A stretch of 51,641 bases of DNA from an uncultured Lachnospiraceae bacterium. GTDB lineage: Bacteria > Bacillota > Clostridia > Lachnospirales > Lachnospiraceae. Positions 18,406 through 27,176 of the stretch are shown piece by piece. The notes beneath the pieces are model-generated. The model did not search any database, had not been told where the DNA came from, and saw only the letters and a program-made list of their open reading frames with translations. The stretch spans positions 1-51,641 of the forward strand of contig CATJHO010000119.1 in the NCBI GenBank assembly GCA_949740535.1, written 5' to 3'. The position numbers and the translations under genes are program-made. How positions within the stretch are numbered: the stretch's first letter is position 1; each line of letters starts with the position of its first letter.

Positions 18406-20160
18406 CTATTTTTGCTCTGCCATCCAAAGATCCATTCGATCCGCAACGATCTCAAACTGGGCAGGTCCCAGCTCCAGAAGGAAGGTGTGGAATTCCTTCA
18501 GATTAAATTTGTCTCCCAGAGTCCGTTCTGCCTTTTCCCGCAGATCCATAAATTCCAGATAACCGCCGTAATAGGCCAGATACAGGCCCGGTTCCTCTAC
18601 CAGAATTTCATAGATTTCCCTGCAGGTTTCTTCGTCCAGGGCAAGGAAATCCTGGGTGTCCTCAAAGGTCCAGCCCTCATAGTTGATTCCAATGTCGGCC
18701 AGACAGTATAGGGCGAAAGAATACCGCTTGTTCAGCTGGTTCAGCTGAAGAGATGTGTCGTCAATTCCTGCCAGCTGATAGGCATACATTTCCGCATAGG
18801 TTCCCCACCCTTCCGTATACCCGGAAAAGCCGAAAAGTTTTCGGATATTAGAAGAATTCTGGCCATAGAAAAAGGTGGTCTGATACAGGTGGCCGGGAAA
18901 ACCTTCATGAGCCAGTGTGACGAACTGCTCAATGTCGTCCGTTGAATGAGTTTTGTTAATATAGATTATATTATTTTCCAGATAATCAATAGGCGGAAGT
19001 ATATAGTAGGCAGGATTCATATATTCCTCCATGGAAGGGGGAACATAATTGACTTCAAAGGGCAGATCGCTGGGGGCTGGAAAATCCTTGGCGATTCCGT
19101 CCTTAAGAACATTCAGAACCTGATAGGGATCGCTTAGATCCACCGGACATTCCATCATTTTGTCAAAATCCTCATCAGATGGCACCTGCTCCCAGATGGA
19201 TTCCATATCCTTCTGAAGCTGCTCCAAAATCATATCCTGAATCTCGCTGACAGATTTGTCAGAACCTAATTTGTCCCGTACAAGCAGTTCATAAAATTTC
19301 CGGCCATCCTCAAAATAATACAGGCCCGCATCATTGACGGAAGAGCCTTTCAGCTTTTCCAGCTCTTCCACCAAAAATTCATAGGCGGGAATAACCATCT
19401 CTTTTATTAACTGCACGTTTTCTTCCCGATAAGCAGCCTTATCTTCTTCCGAGAGGAAATCCGTTTTATCCAGATTCCGGTTAAAGGTGTCAATCAGATA
19501 GTGGTTTTCCGGATCGGCCATAAACTGCTGGCATTGATCGATGGTTTTGTCCACTTCAAAGTCGGGCATAAAGAAACCTGCTTCGGCCTGTTCCTGTTCA
19601 AAAGCAATCAGATCCACAAAGTAGTCCGGGAAACAGCGCAGGGTATCCAGATAATCATCCACATCCCTCTGCTTATAGAATTTGTATTCTGCCAGAAGGG
19701 TGGGAAGGTAGGACTGAACCCCATTGGTGGGGGACAAAAAATCATAGTAGAGCCGGTAATCTTCGGATGCCAGACTGTCTTCACTGTAGGTTTTCAATAT
19801 ATCATAGATCAACTGTTGATTTTCGGTCAGCAAATCGTAATCATATTTTTCCAGTTCTTTCAGGATCTCCCGGAGTTCTTCACAGGCTTCCAAGGTATCC
19901 TCTTCAGAGAAACTCCCAAGAGACACTTCATAGTCTTCAATTCCGTAATTCTCAGGAAAAGCTGCAGTCCAGTGCAGATTTAAGATATTGTCTGACAGGT
20001 CCGTAACAAAGATCTCATCCATATAGGCATCAAAACGGGCCTGCTGCTCCTGGGCTTTTTTCTTTGGGTTACATGCGGACAGAGAAACGAGAAGAGACAG
20101 CATGAGAAGCAGAGCTGTCAGGCGCCGAAAAGAATTCCGGCCGGCAATGTGAACATTCAT
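18406..20160 (-). CDS. DUF885 family lipoprotein, probable zinc peptidase
   Basis: A 584-residue protein with a lipoprotein signal: a hydrophobic stretch LTALLLMLSLLVSLSAC with lipobox LSAC around residue 30, so it is probably anchored on the outer face of the membrane. The DUF885 motif LAHEGFPGHLYQ (HE...GH, a metallopeptidase-like HExxH variant) and a downstream E (YTEGWGTYAE) are visible. DUF885 proteins are thought to be metallo-carboxypeptidase-like, but the substrate is unknown. The ATG follows AAGGAGG with 9 bases. The gene begins 30 bases after the histidine kinase stop, so it is the last gene of the mutS2 cluster and could be an effector or modulator of that two-component system. Confidence 0.9.
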   Translation of the reverse strand: MNVHIAGRNSFRRLTALLLMLSLLVSLSACNPKKKAQEQQARFDAYMDEIFVTDLSDNILNLHWTAAFPENYGIEDYEVSLGSFSEEDTLEACEELREILKELEKYDYDLLTENQQLIYDILKTYSEDSLASEDYRLYYDFLSPTNGVQSYLPTLLAEYKFYKQRDVDDYLDTLRCFPDYFVDLIAFEQEQAEAGFFMPDFEVDKTIDQCQQFMADPENHYLIDTFNRNLDKTDFLSEEDKAAYREENVQLIKEMVIPAYEFLVEELEKLKGSSVNDAGLYYFEDGRKFYELLVRDKLGSDKSVSEIQDMILEQLQKDMESIWEQVPSDEDFDKMMECPVDLSDPYQVLNVLKDGIAKDFPAPSDLPFEVNYVPPSMEEYMNPAYYILPPIDYLENNIIYINKTHSTDDIEQFVTLAHEGFPGHLYQTTFFYGQNSSNIRKLFGFSGYTEGWGTYAEMYAYQLAGIDDTSLQLNQLNKRYSFALYCLADIGINYEGWTFEDTQDFLALDEETCREIYEILVEEPGLYLAYYGGYLEFMDLREKAERTLGDKFNLKEFHTFLLELGPAQFEIVADRMDLWMAEQK

Positions 20161-20190
20161 AATTATAACCTCCTTTTCCGGTTGAAGTAT

Positions 20191-21624
20191 TTACGTGGTT
20201 TCCGGTTCAGATACATGGGGAAGCGTGAAAATAAATTCAGTTCCTACACCCTCTGTAGAGATGGCATTGATATGTTCTCCATGGGAAGTGATGATTTCTT
20301 TTACAATGGACAGCCCCAAACCGGTTCCGCGCTTGTCTTTTCCCCTGGAAGAGTCTGTTTTGTAAAAACGCTCCCAGATTTTCTTCATACTGTCTCTTGG
20401 AATTCCGATACCTTCATCCTTCACAGAAATGAAGACCTTTTCATGACGCAGGGTGGTCTCAATGAAAATCTCAGAGTTGTTGGAGCTGAACTTGATGGCA
20501 TTGTCCAGAAGGTTGTATAGAACTTGCTGGATTTTGCCCATGTCAGCGCTTACAAACTGCTGCTTTGCGTCAAAGAGAAGTTCAATGGTAATATGGCGAT
20601 CCCGGCATTGGCCTTCAAAGGAAGAGACTGTGTTTTTGATCACGCCGTTGATATCGAAATCAGTCATATCCAGCATACTGCGCTTAGTGTCAAAGGAATT
20701 CAGAGCCAGCAGACCGCTGGTAAGCTTGTTCAGACGCTCTGTTTCCATAAGCACAATATTCAGATATTTTTCCTGCATTTCCACTGGGATCGTTCCGTCC
20801 AGCATGGCTTCCAGATAGCCTTTGATGGAGGTCAGAGGCGAGCGGAAGTCGTGGGAGATATTGGCAACGAATTTTTTCTGATATGCATCCATTTCCCCCA
20901 GCTCATGGGCCATATAGTTCAGCGTATCTGCCAGCTGTCCGATTTCATCCTCCTCATACACTTCCAGCGCGTATTTGAAATTTCCCCCGGCATATTGGCG
21001 GGCGGCTTCTGTAATCTTCATAAGAGGACGATATACGGTAAGCGTAAAAACGGCCAGGACCAGCAGAGAGAGAAGGAAGACCAGAAGAACAGTCAAATAA
21101 GTAAAATTCAGGAGCTGATCCCGTTCATGCTCGATCTGGATCAGAGGGATATGAATCAGCACATAGCCCCGGATGCGGAAATTATAAGTGATGGGAGCTG
21201 CTACGGAAAGCATTTCTTCTTCAAAGGTGTCATAAAAACTTCCGATCATATAGTAGCGGTTTCCCATATCGGTGGGATCAAAAGGGCTGATACTGGAAAC
21301 CGACTCTTCCGAGAAGCTTACATCGGAATTGACCAGAATACTTCCATCAAAATTCAAAAGCCAGATAGAAGCGCCCAGGTACGTATCCAGGGCCTGAAAC
21401 TGGGAATGGATGGTCCGCAGAGAATCTGTGTCCTGGCTTTTGGAATAGTAGTTCCGTACAAAGTTGGTAGAGATATAGTTCGCTTCCTTATATAAGCTTT
21501 CAGCCCGTTCGCTGATCAGATGATTCAGGGTCATCTGGGAACTGAAGGTGGCAATAATAAAGAAGCTTAAGAAACCGAACACCACATAAGTAAGGATAAA
21601 TTTCAGATAAAGGGAATGTTTCAT
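20191..21624 (-). CDS. Membrane sensor histidine kinase
   Basis: A 477-residue kinase of classic design. TM1 spans about residues 8-28, the extracytoplasmic sensor about 29-172, and TM2 about 173-197. A HAMP domain covers about 198-250. The phosphoacceptor box FVANISHDFRSPLTSIKGY has His258, and the HATPase domain has N-box LYNLLDNAIKFS and GTGLGLSIVKEI. The sensor region resembles a small dCache/PAS-like extracellular module (GASIWLLNFDGSILVNSD). It begins 6 bases after the response regulator stop. Its ligand is not evident. Confidence 0.94.
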   Translation of the reverse strand: MKHSLYLKFILTYVVFGFLSFFIIATFSSQMTLNHLISERAESLYKEANYISTNFVRNYYSKSQDTDSLRTIHSQFQALDTYLGASIWLLNFDGSILVNSDVSFSEESVSSISPFDPTDMGNRYYMIGSFYDTFEEEMLSVAAPITYNFRIRGYVLIHIPLIQIEHERDQLLNFTYLTVLLVFLLSLLVLAVFTLTVYRPLMKITEAARQYAGGNFKYALEVYEEDEIGQLADTLNYMAHELGEMDAYQKKFVANISHDFRSPLTSIKGYLEAMLDGTIPVEMQEKYLNIVLMETERLNKLTSGLLALNSFDTKRSMLDMTDFDINGVIKNTVSSFEGQCRDRHITIELLFDAKQQFVSADMGKIQQVLYNLLDNAIKFSSNNSEIFIETTLRHEKVFISVKDEGIGIPRDSMKKIWERFYKTDSSRGKDKRGTGLGLSIVKEIITSHGEHINAISTEGVGTEFIFTLPHVSEPETT

Positions 21625-21630
21625 AAAGCG

Positions 21631-22332
21631 TCAGCCCCTGACTTCAAATTTGTAACCGATTCCCCACACGGTAGACAGGCTCCAGGTGGGATGATCCTTG
21701 ATCTTTTCACGGAGGCGCTTGATATGAACGTCCACGGTCCGGGTATCCCCAATGTATTCGTAACCCCAGATATGATCCAGAAGCTGCTCCCTGGTGAATA
21801 CCTGATTGGGAGAGGAGGCGAGAAAATAGAGAAGCTCCAGCTCTTTGGGCGGCATGTCCACGGATTCCCCCCGGTAAAGAACAGAATAGTTGGTCTGATT
21901 GATCACAAGCTCCGGATATTCGACTACTTTGGCAGAGGAGTTCCGGGTTTCCGGTTTGGCGGGCTGATAGCGGCGCAGGACCGCCTTTACACGGGCAACC
22001 AGCTCCTTGGAATCAAAAGGCTTGATGATATAATCGTCGGCACCCAGCTCCAGACCCAGCACCTTGTCAAAAACTTCTCCTTTGGCAGAGAGCATGATTA
22101 TGGGTGTGGATGACTTGGCCCGGATTTCCCGGCAGACCTGATAACCGTCAATTCCTGGGAGCATCAGATCCAGAAGAATCAGATTGGGCTGAAAGCTGTC
22201 GAAGACGGACAGAGCTTCCTCGCCGTCAGCCACCATCATGGTTTCGAAGCATTCCTTGGTCAGATAGAGGGAAATGAGCTCTGCGATATTGGTATCATCA
22301 TCTACGATGAGAATTTTCTGTTTTGCTGCCAT
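21631..22332 (-). CDS. OmpR/PhoB-family response regulator
   Basis: A 233-residue regulator. The receiver has acidic residues LIVDDDTNI, phosphoacceptor Asp55 in LILLDLMLPGIDG, and the Lys in YIIKPFDSKE. The winged-helix domain contains MPPKELELLYFLASSPNQVFT and RTVDVHIKRLREKI. It lies 13 bases after mutS2 and 6 bases before its kinase in one direction. Its targets are unknown; the downstream DUF885 lipoprotein is an obvious first candidate. Confidence 0.95.
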   Translation of the reverse strand: MAAKQKILIVDDDTNIAELISLYLTKECFETMMVADGEEALSVFDSFQPNLILLDLMLPGIDGYQVCREIRAKSSTPIIMLSAKGEVFDKVLGLELGADDYIIKPFDSKELVARVKAVLRRYQPAKPETRNSSAKVVEYPELVINQTNYSVLYRGESVDMPPKELELLYFLASSPNQVFTREQLLDHIWGYEYIGDTRTVDVHIKRLREKIKDHPTWSLSTVWGIGYKFEVRG

Positions 22333-22345
22333 TTGTCAAATCTCC

Positions 22346-24724
22346 TTATTTGAATTCCGCTATGGTGACACCGGCATCGCCTTCTCCAAATTCACCCAGA
22401 CGGAATGATTTTATATATCTGCAGCGCTTCAGATGACTGTGGACAGCTTTCCGAAGGGCGCCGGTTCCCTTGCCATGTACGATCCGGACAGAGGGGAGAT
22501 GAGCCAGCGAAGCGTCATCCAGATATTTGTCCAGATGGGCAAGGGCTTCATCCACAGTCATACCAATGAGGTTGATTTCCGTACTTACACTGGCGGACTT
22601 GCCCATTTTGATTCTGCCAGCCCCGCTTTTGCTGAAATGCTTTCCGGTAATCACAGGTTCGTCAATCAGCTCCAGATCTGAAATATTCACCTGAGAACGG
22701 AGGATACCCATCTGTACAAACAGATTGCCTCTGGCATCCGGCAGAGAGGAGACAGAGCCTTCCAGGTTGAGGCTCAGAACCCGCACGGCATCGCCTAAAT
22801 GGAGAGACGAGGGCTTGAGCTGTTTTTTGGGAGCCTGTTCTTTCTTCAAAGACAGATGCTCTTCGGTCTTCTGAATGCGTTCCCGCAGGCGTGCCCGTTC
22901 CGCTTCCATTTCGCTGACGGAGATATTGGACTTCCCGAACTTGTGAAAGTCCTTCATGGTCTGATCTGCATAAGCCTTGGCTTCCTTGAGAATTTTTCTT
23001 GCCTGTTCATTGGCTTCACGCAGGATACGCTCCCGCTGATCCTCCAGCTTCTCCTGTTTCTTTTCCAAAGCAGCCCGAAGGCGTTTGATCTCTTCTTTGT
23101 GAAGCCGGATCTCTTCCTGCTCCTGAATACTGGTCCGGCGGCTGATTTCCAGATCAGCCAGCAGATCCTCAAAGCTTTCGCTCTGTTCACTCAAGTGTTT
23201 TCTTGCCTCTTCAATGAGGAAATCAGGCAGACCCAGCTTGGCGGAGATGGCAAAAGCATTGCTTTTCCCCGGAATTCCGATAAGCAGCCGGTAGGTAGGG
23301 CTTAAGGTATCTACATTAAATTCACAGGAGGCATTTTCCACCCTGGGCGTAGAGAGAGCGAAGACCTTCAGCTCACTGTAATGGGTAGTGGCCATGGTGC
23401 GGATGCCCATCTTGTGAAGATGGGAGAGGATGGAAATGGCAAGAGCCGCTCCTTCCGTGGGATCCGTACCGGCACAGAGCTCATCAAAGAGCACCAGGGA
23501 GTTCAGGGAAGCCTCATTTAAAATGCGGATGATATTGGTCATATGAGAGGAGAAGGTACTTAAGGACTGCTCGATACTCTGCTCATCGCCGATATCTGCG
23601 TATACTTCCTCAAACAGAGCCAGCTCTGAATGGGCGGCGGCAGGTATCTGAAGTCCCGCCTGCCCCATCAGGGTCAGAAGTCCGACTGTTTTCAGAGATA
23701 CCGTCTTTCCACCCGTGTTGGGTCCTGTTACGATGAGAAGATCAAACTCCCGGCCCAGACGAATCGTGACAGGAACCACATGACGGACATCCAGAAGGGG
23801 ATGACGGGCATCTTTGATCTGGATCTGTCCCTTGGTATTAAAGGAAGGCCGGGAGGCTTTCAATTCTCTGGCCAGAGATGCCTTGGCAAAGATAAAATCC
23901 AATTCTGTCAAAAGCTCATAGTCCTGCAGAAGAGCTTCAGCACACAGAGAGGTCTCTTCACTTAAATGCTCCAGAATATGCTGAATCTCTTCCTGCTCCT
24001 TGAGATATAATTCTTTCAAATCATTGTTCAGCCGTACCACGGCCATAGGTTCAATAAAAAGGGTAGAGCCCGTGGAAGACTGATCGTGTATCATGCCGGG
24101 AACCTGGCTCCGGTATTCGGCCCGTACCGGAACACAGTAGCGGCCATTTCTCTGAGTGATTACAGCGTCCTGCAGATAACTGCGGGAAGAGCCGTTGACC
24201 AGGCCTGAGAGGGTAGAATGGATCCGTCCGTTAGCCGTCTGGATACCTCTGCGGATCTGGCGCAGTCCGGGGCTGGCGTCATCGCTGAACTCTTCTTCAG
24301 ACAGGATACAGCGGCGTATCTCCGCGGACAGCGGGAAGCAGGGCTCCAAGGCGGAAAACAAGGGAGTCAGGCAGTCTTGCGTTCCTTCCTCTGACTCGGC
24401 ATTCCGGGCATAGCGTTTGGCGCGCCCGGCCGTCTCCAGAAGACTGCATATCTGAAGAAGCTCCACAGCGTTCAGGGAACCGCCGATTTCCAGACGCTTT
24501 AGAGAAGCCCGGACATTCTGTGTGCCGGAAAAAGAAATGCTTCCGTTTCGATAGAGACGTTTCAGCGCGTCATCCGTTTCCTTCTGAGCCTGAAGAACTT
24601 CCTCCAGAAGATGGCTGGGCACAAGGGCCAGACAGCGCTCCCGGCCTCCCGGACTGGAGGCCAGCTGGGCCAGCTGTTCTATAATTTTGTCATATTCCAG
24701 TGTTTTTAATGTTTTCTCGTTCAT
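22346..24724 (-). CDS. mutS2: Endonuclease MutS2
   Basis: MutS2 is a MutS homologue with an ATPase and a C-terminal Smr nuclease domain. It is linked to suppression of recombination and, in B. subtilis, to rescue of collided ribosomes. The protein has 792 residues, the normal length. Visible motifs are the Walker A TGPNTGGKTVSLKT (around residue 335), the ABC-like DEQSIEQSLSTFSSHM, Walker B LVLFDELCAGTDP, and the long coiled coil at about 515-640. The Smr domain ends with the signature RIVHGKGTGALRKAVHSHL. It is first in a cluster with a two-component system and a DUF885 lipoprotein. The ribosome site is weak (AAGG about 13 bases upstream). Confidence 0.96.
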   Translation of the reverse strand: MNEKTLKTLEYDKIIEQLAQLASSPGGRERCLALVPSHLLEEVLQAQKETDDALKRLYRNGSISFSGTQNVRASLKRLEIGGSLNAVELLQICSLLETAGRAKRYARNAESEEGTQDCLTPLFSALEPCFPLSAEIRRCILSEEEFSDDASPGLRQIRRGIQTANGRIHSTLSGLVNGSSRSYLQDAVITQRNGRYCVPVRAEYRSQVPGMIHDQSSTGSTLFIEPMAVVRLNNDLKELYLKEQEEIQHILEHLSEETSLCAEALLQDYELLTELDFIFAKASLARELKASRPSFNTKGQIQIKDARHPLLDVRHVVPVTIRLGREFDLLIVTGPNTGGKTVSLKTVGLLTLMGQAGLQIPAAAHSELALFEEVYADIGDEQSIEQSLSTFSSHMTNIIRILNEASLNSLVLFDELCAGTDPTEGAALAISILSHLHKMGIRTMATTHYSELKVFALSTPRVENASCEFNVDTLSPTYRLLIGIPGKSNAFAISAKLGLPDFLIEEARKHLSEQSESFEDLLADLEISRRTSIQEQEEIRLHKEEIKRLRAALEKKQEKLEDQRERILREANEQARKILKEAKAYADQTMKDFHKFGKSNISVSEMEAERARLRERIQKTEEHLSLKKEQAPKKQLKPSSLHLGDAVRVLSLNLEGSVSSLPDARGNLFVQMGILRSQVNISDLELIDEPVITGKHFSKSGAGRIKMGKSASVSTEINLIGMTVDEALAHLDKYLDDASLAHLPSVRIVHGKGTGALRKAVHSHLKRCRYIKSFRLGEFGEGDAGVTIAEFK

Positions 24725-24784
24725 GTATTCTATTTTACCTTAATTCTGCCGGAAAAGAAAGGGGTTTTTCGTCTTCGGAAAATG

Positions 24785-24813
24785 TGGACAGAAAAGATAA
24801 AATGTATTAAAAT
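24785..24813 (+). promoter_or_regulatory. Promoter for the HtrA-like gene cluster
   Basis: TGGACA (24785-24790), 17 bases, TAAAAT (24808-24813). The coding start is 51 bases downstream; mutS2 diverges on the other strand. Confidence 0.6.
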
Positions 24814-24864
24814 AAATATAGTTTTACGGTGGTCAGTAGATTTCAGTAATTATGGAGGAATCTC

Positions 24865-26139
24865 ATGGCGGAAGAAAAGAATCGTGAAGAAGAATTTTCC
24901 TTTGTGAAGGAGAAGATTAAGCCCCAGCGCTTTTATCAGAATAAGACATTCCGCAGAGTCATAATCCAGCTTATTCTGGCGGCAGTCTGTGGTCTGACAG
25001 CGTGCTTTGTGTTTGTGGTGTCCCTCCCCTGGATGGAGGAGCGTTTTCACAAGGAAGAGCGCACAGAGATCAGCTTTCCCAAAGAGGAGGAAGAGGGAGA
25101 AGGAGAGGAGGAACAGCCTGAGCCGGAACCGGAGCCCCCGCAGGAGCCGATTGTGATTACGGAAGAACTGGAGCTGGAGGATTACCGGAAGCTTCATGCA
25201 AAGCTTCGAAATGTGGCGGATGCCTGCACAAAGAGCCTGGCAACTGTAACCGCTGCCAGCAGTGATACGGACTGGTTTAATGAAACCTACGAAAGCCGGA
25301 AACAGAGCAGCGGGCTTCTGGTGGGAAATAACGGCGTGGAGCTGTTGGTTCTTACGGTCTATTCCCGTGTAGAGGCTGCCGATCACCTGCAGGTGACGCT
25401 GGTGGACCATTCCAGCGTGGACGCTGTTTTGAAGAATTATGACATGGTAACAGATCTGGCGGTACTCAGCGTGAACCTTGCGGATATACCGGAGGAAACC
25501 ATGGCGCAGATAGAGATGGCAGATTTGGGAAGCTCCAGAAATATGCGGCCGGGAGAAATGGTGATTGCGGTGGGAAGTCCTGCGGGCATATCCGGTTCTA
25601 TTGTATACGGCAGTCTGGTTTCGTCCGGCTATACCGTCAGCGTCATTGACGGGGAATACGATCTGCTTCTTACAGATATGCCAAAAGCTTCTGAGAGCAG
25701 CGGCGTTCTGGTAGATCTGGACGGACGGATCGTGGGTTTGATTGAAAATGAATATCAGGGGCCCGGCGGCGGTGATATGCTGACGGCTTACGGGATTTCC
25801 GGAGTGAAGAATGTGATTGAACATCTGTCGAACAGCCAGGATCTGGTGTACATTGGGATCATGGGGGCCGATGTCACAGAGGAGAGGTCGCAGGCCCAGT
25901 CGATTCCGGCAGGTGTCTATGTGACGGGGGTAGAGATGAATTCTCCGGCTATGGATGCAGGTATACAGCAGGGAGATGTGATTACGGAAATCAGCGGGCA
26001 GACCATCCGGTCTGTTTCGGAAATTCAGGAGATGCTGCTTAAATTTTCCCGTGATCAGGTAATTCAGGTCCGGGTGATGCGCCTGGGGAAAGAAGGGTAC
26101 AAAGAGATTCCCTGCAGTGTCACCTTGAAACGGCTGTAA
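24865..26139 (+). CDS. HtrA/DegP-like PDZ protein, likely pseudoprotease
   Basis: A 424-residue membrane-anchored protein: cytoplasmic N-terminus, one TM (about 31-53), an acidic Pro/Glu-rich linker (about 68-95), a trypsin-like domain (about 105-325), and a C-terminal PDZ domain (about 330-424, with AGIQQGDVITEISGQTI). The fold matches HtrA, but the triad is broken. The NHVV position reads YSRV, so the catalytic His is replaced by Ser167; Asp197 (TDLAVL) is kept. GNSGGP reads ESSGVL, so Ser279 is kept but the oxyanion-hole Gly is Glu. Proteolysis is therefore unlikely, and a binding or scaffold role at the cell surface is my inference. ATG 24865 follows GGAGGAA. First gene of a five-gene run. 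Confidence 0.88.
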   Translation: MAEEKNREEEFSFVKEKIKPQRFYQNKTFRRVIIQLILAAVCGLTACFVFVVSLPWMEERFHKEERTEISFPKEEEEGEGEEEQPEPEPEPPQEPIVITEELELEDYRKLHAKLRNVADACTKSLATVTAASSDTDWFNETYESRKQSSGLLVGNNGVELLVLTVYSRVEAADHLQVTLVDHSSVDAVLKNYDMVTDLAVLSVNLADIPEETMAQIEMADLGSSRNMRPGEMVIAVGSPAGISGSIVYGSLVSSGYTVSVIDGEYDLLLTDMPKASESSGVLVDLDGRIVGLIENEYQGPGGGDMLTAYGISGVKNVIEHLSNSQDLVYIGIMGADVTEERSQAQSIPAGVYVTGVEMNSPAMDAGIQQGDVITEISGQTIRSVSEIQEMLLKFSRDQVIQVRVMRLGKEGYKEIPCSVTLKRL

Positions 26140-26207
26140 ATGTATCTGTATCTGTATAAAAGAAGTACAGATTGAAAGCAGCTGGATTGGAATATGAGGA
26201 GGGTGTG

Positions 26208-27161
26208 ATGAAATATATTGAAAGTTTTCGGGAGGGCGAACGGATTTCCGGCATTTACCTGTGCAAGTATAAGCAGTCAGCCATGACAAAGAATGGCAAA
26301 GCATATGAAAATCTTATTATGCAGGATAAGACGGGAACCGTGGATGCCAAGATCTGGGATCCCAATTCTCAGGGTATTGAGGATTTTGAGGCTTTGGACT
26401 ATGTGGATATCATGGCAGAGATCACCAGCTTTCAGGGGACACTGCAGCTGAACGTGAAGCGGGCCAGAAAAGCCAGGGAGAATGAATACCAGCCCTCAGA
26501 TTATCTTCCGGTCAGTGAGCGGGATATTGAAGAAATGTATGAAGAGCTGATGCAGTTCGCAGGCCGGGTGCGGGAGCCCCATCTGCGGGCACTGCTGGAA
26601 GACATTTTCGTAAAGGATACTTCCTTTGTCCAGGCCTTTAAACTTCACTCTGCGGCCAAGAGCGTGCATCACAGCTTTGCAGGAGGGCTTCTGGAGCATA
26701 CTTTGGGTGTGTGCAAGCTCTGCGGGTACTATGTGGAGGCTTATCCGGTTCTGAACCAGGACCTGCTGTTCGCGGCGGCTATGTGCCATGACATTGGCAA
26801 GGTCTATGAGCTGTCGGATTTTCCGGAGAATGATTATACAGATGCGGGACAGCTTCTGGGTCATATTGCCATGGGCAGTGAGATGGTAGGCGAGCGGGCG
26901 CGGAAGATTCCGGGGTTCCCCAAAATGCTGGAGCGGGAATTGAAGCATTGTATACTGGCCCACCATGGGGAGCTGGAATATGGGTCTCCCAAGAAACCAG
27001 CTTTGGCGGAAGCAGTTGCACTGAATATGGCAGATAATACGGATGCCAAGATGGAGATCTTAAAAGAAATCTTCAAATCTGCAGGCACAGGACAGGAATG
27101 GCTGGGATATAACCGCCTGTTTGAATCCAATATCCGTAAAAGCAGTTCCTGTACGAACTAA
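26208..27161 (+). CDS. 3'-5' exoribonuclease of the YhaM family
   Basis: A protein of 317 residues, the usual YhaM length. An N-terminal OB-fold (about 10-95, with KTGTVDAKIWDP) is followed by an HD phosphohydrolase domain with metal ligands HSFAGGLLEHTLGVC, MCHDIGK and LAHHGELEYGSP. B. subtilis YhaM is a Mn-dependent 3'-5' exoribonuclease for RNA (and ssDNA). The frame is open upstream to a TTG at 26172, but GAGGAGGG at 26196-26203 and the family N-terminus (MKYIESFREGERISG) support ATG 26208. The next gene starts 15 bases after its stop. Confidence 0.93.
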   Translation: MKYIESFREGERISGIYLCKYKQSAMTKNGKAYENLIMQDKTGTVDAKIWDPNSQGIEDFEALDYVDIMAEITSFQGTLQLNVKRARKARENEYQPSDYLPVSERDIEEMYEELMQFAGRVREPHLRALLEDIFVKDTSFVQAFKLHSAAKSVHHSFAGGLLEHTLGVCKLCGYYVEAYPVLNQDLLFAAAMCHDIGKVYELSDFPENDYTDAGQLLGHIAMGSEMVGERARKIPGFPKMLERELKHCILAHHGELEYGSPKKPALAEAVALNMADNTDAKMEILKEIFKSAGTGQEWLGYNRLFESNIRKSSSCTN

Positions 27162-27176
27162 AGAGCGGGGCGGAAG

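Noticed and set aside
24850-26304. Long open frame on the minus strand (484 codons) opposite the HtrA-like gene
   Set aside because: Composition is low in acidic and rich in His/Arg/Ile, with no motif; it mirrors a well-supported plus-strand gene with a ribosome site and promoter.
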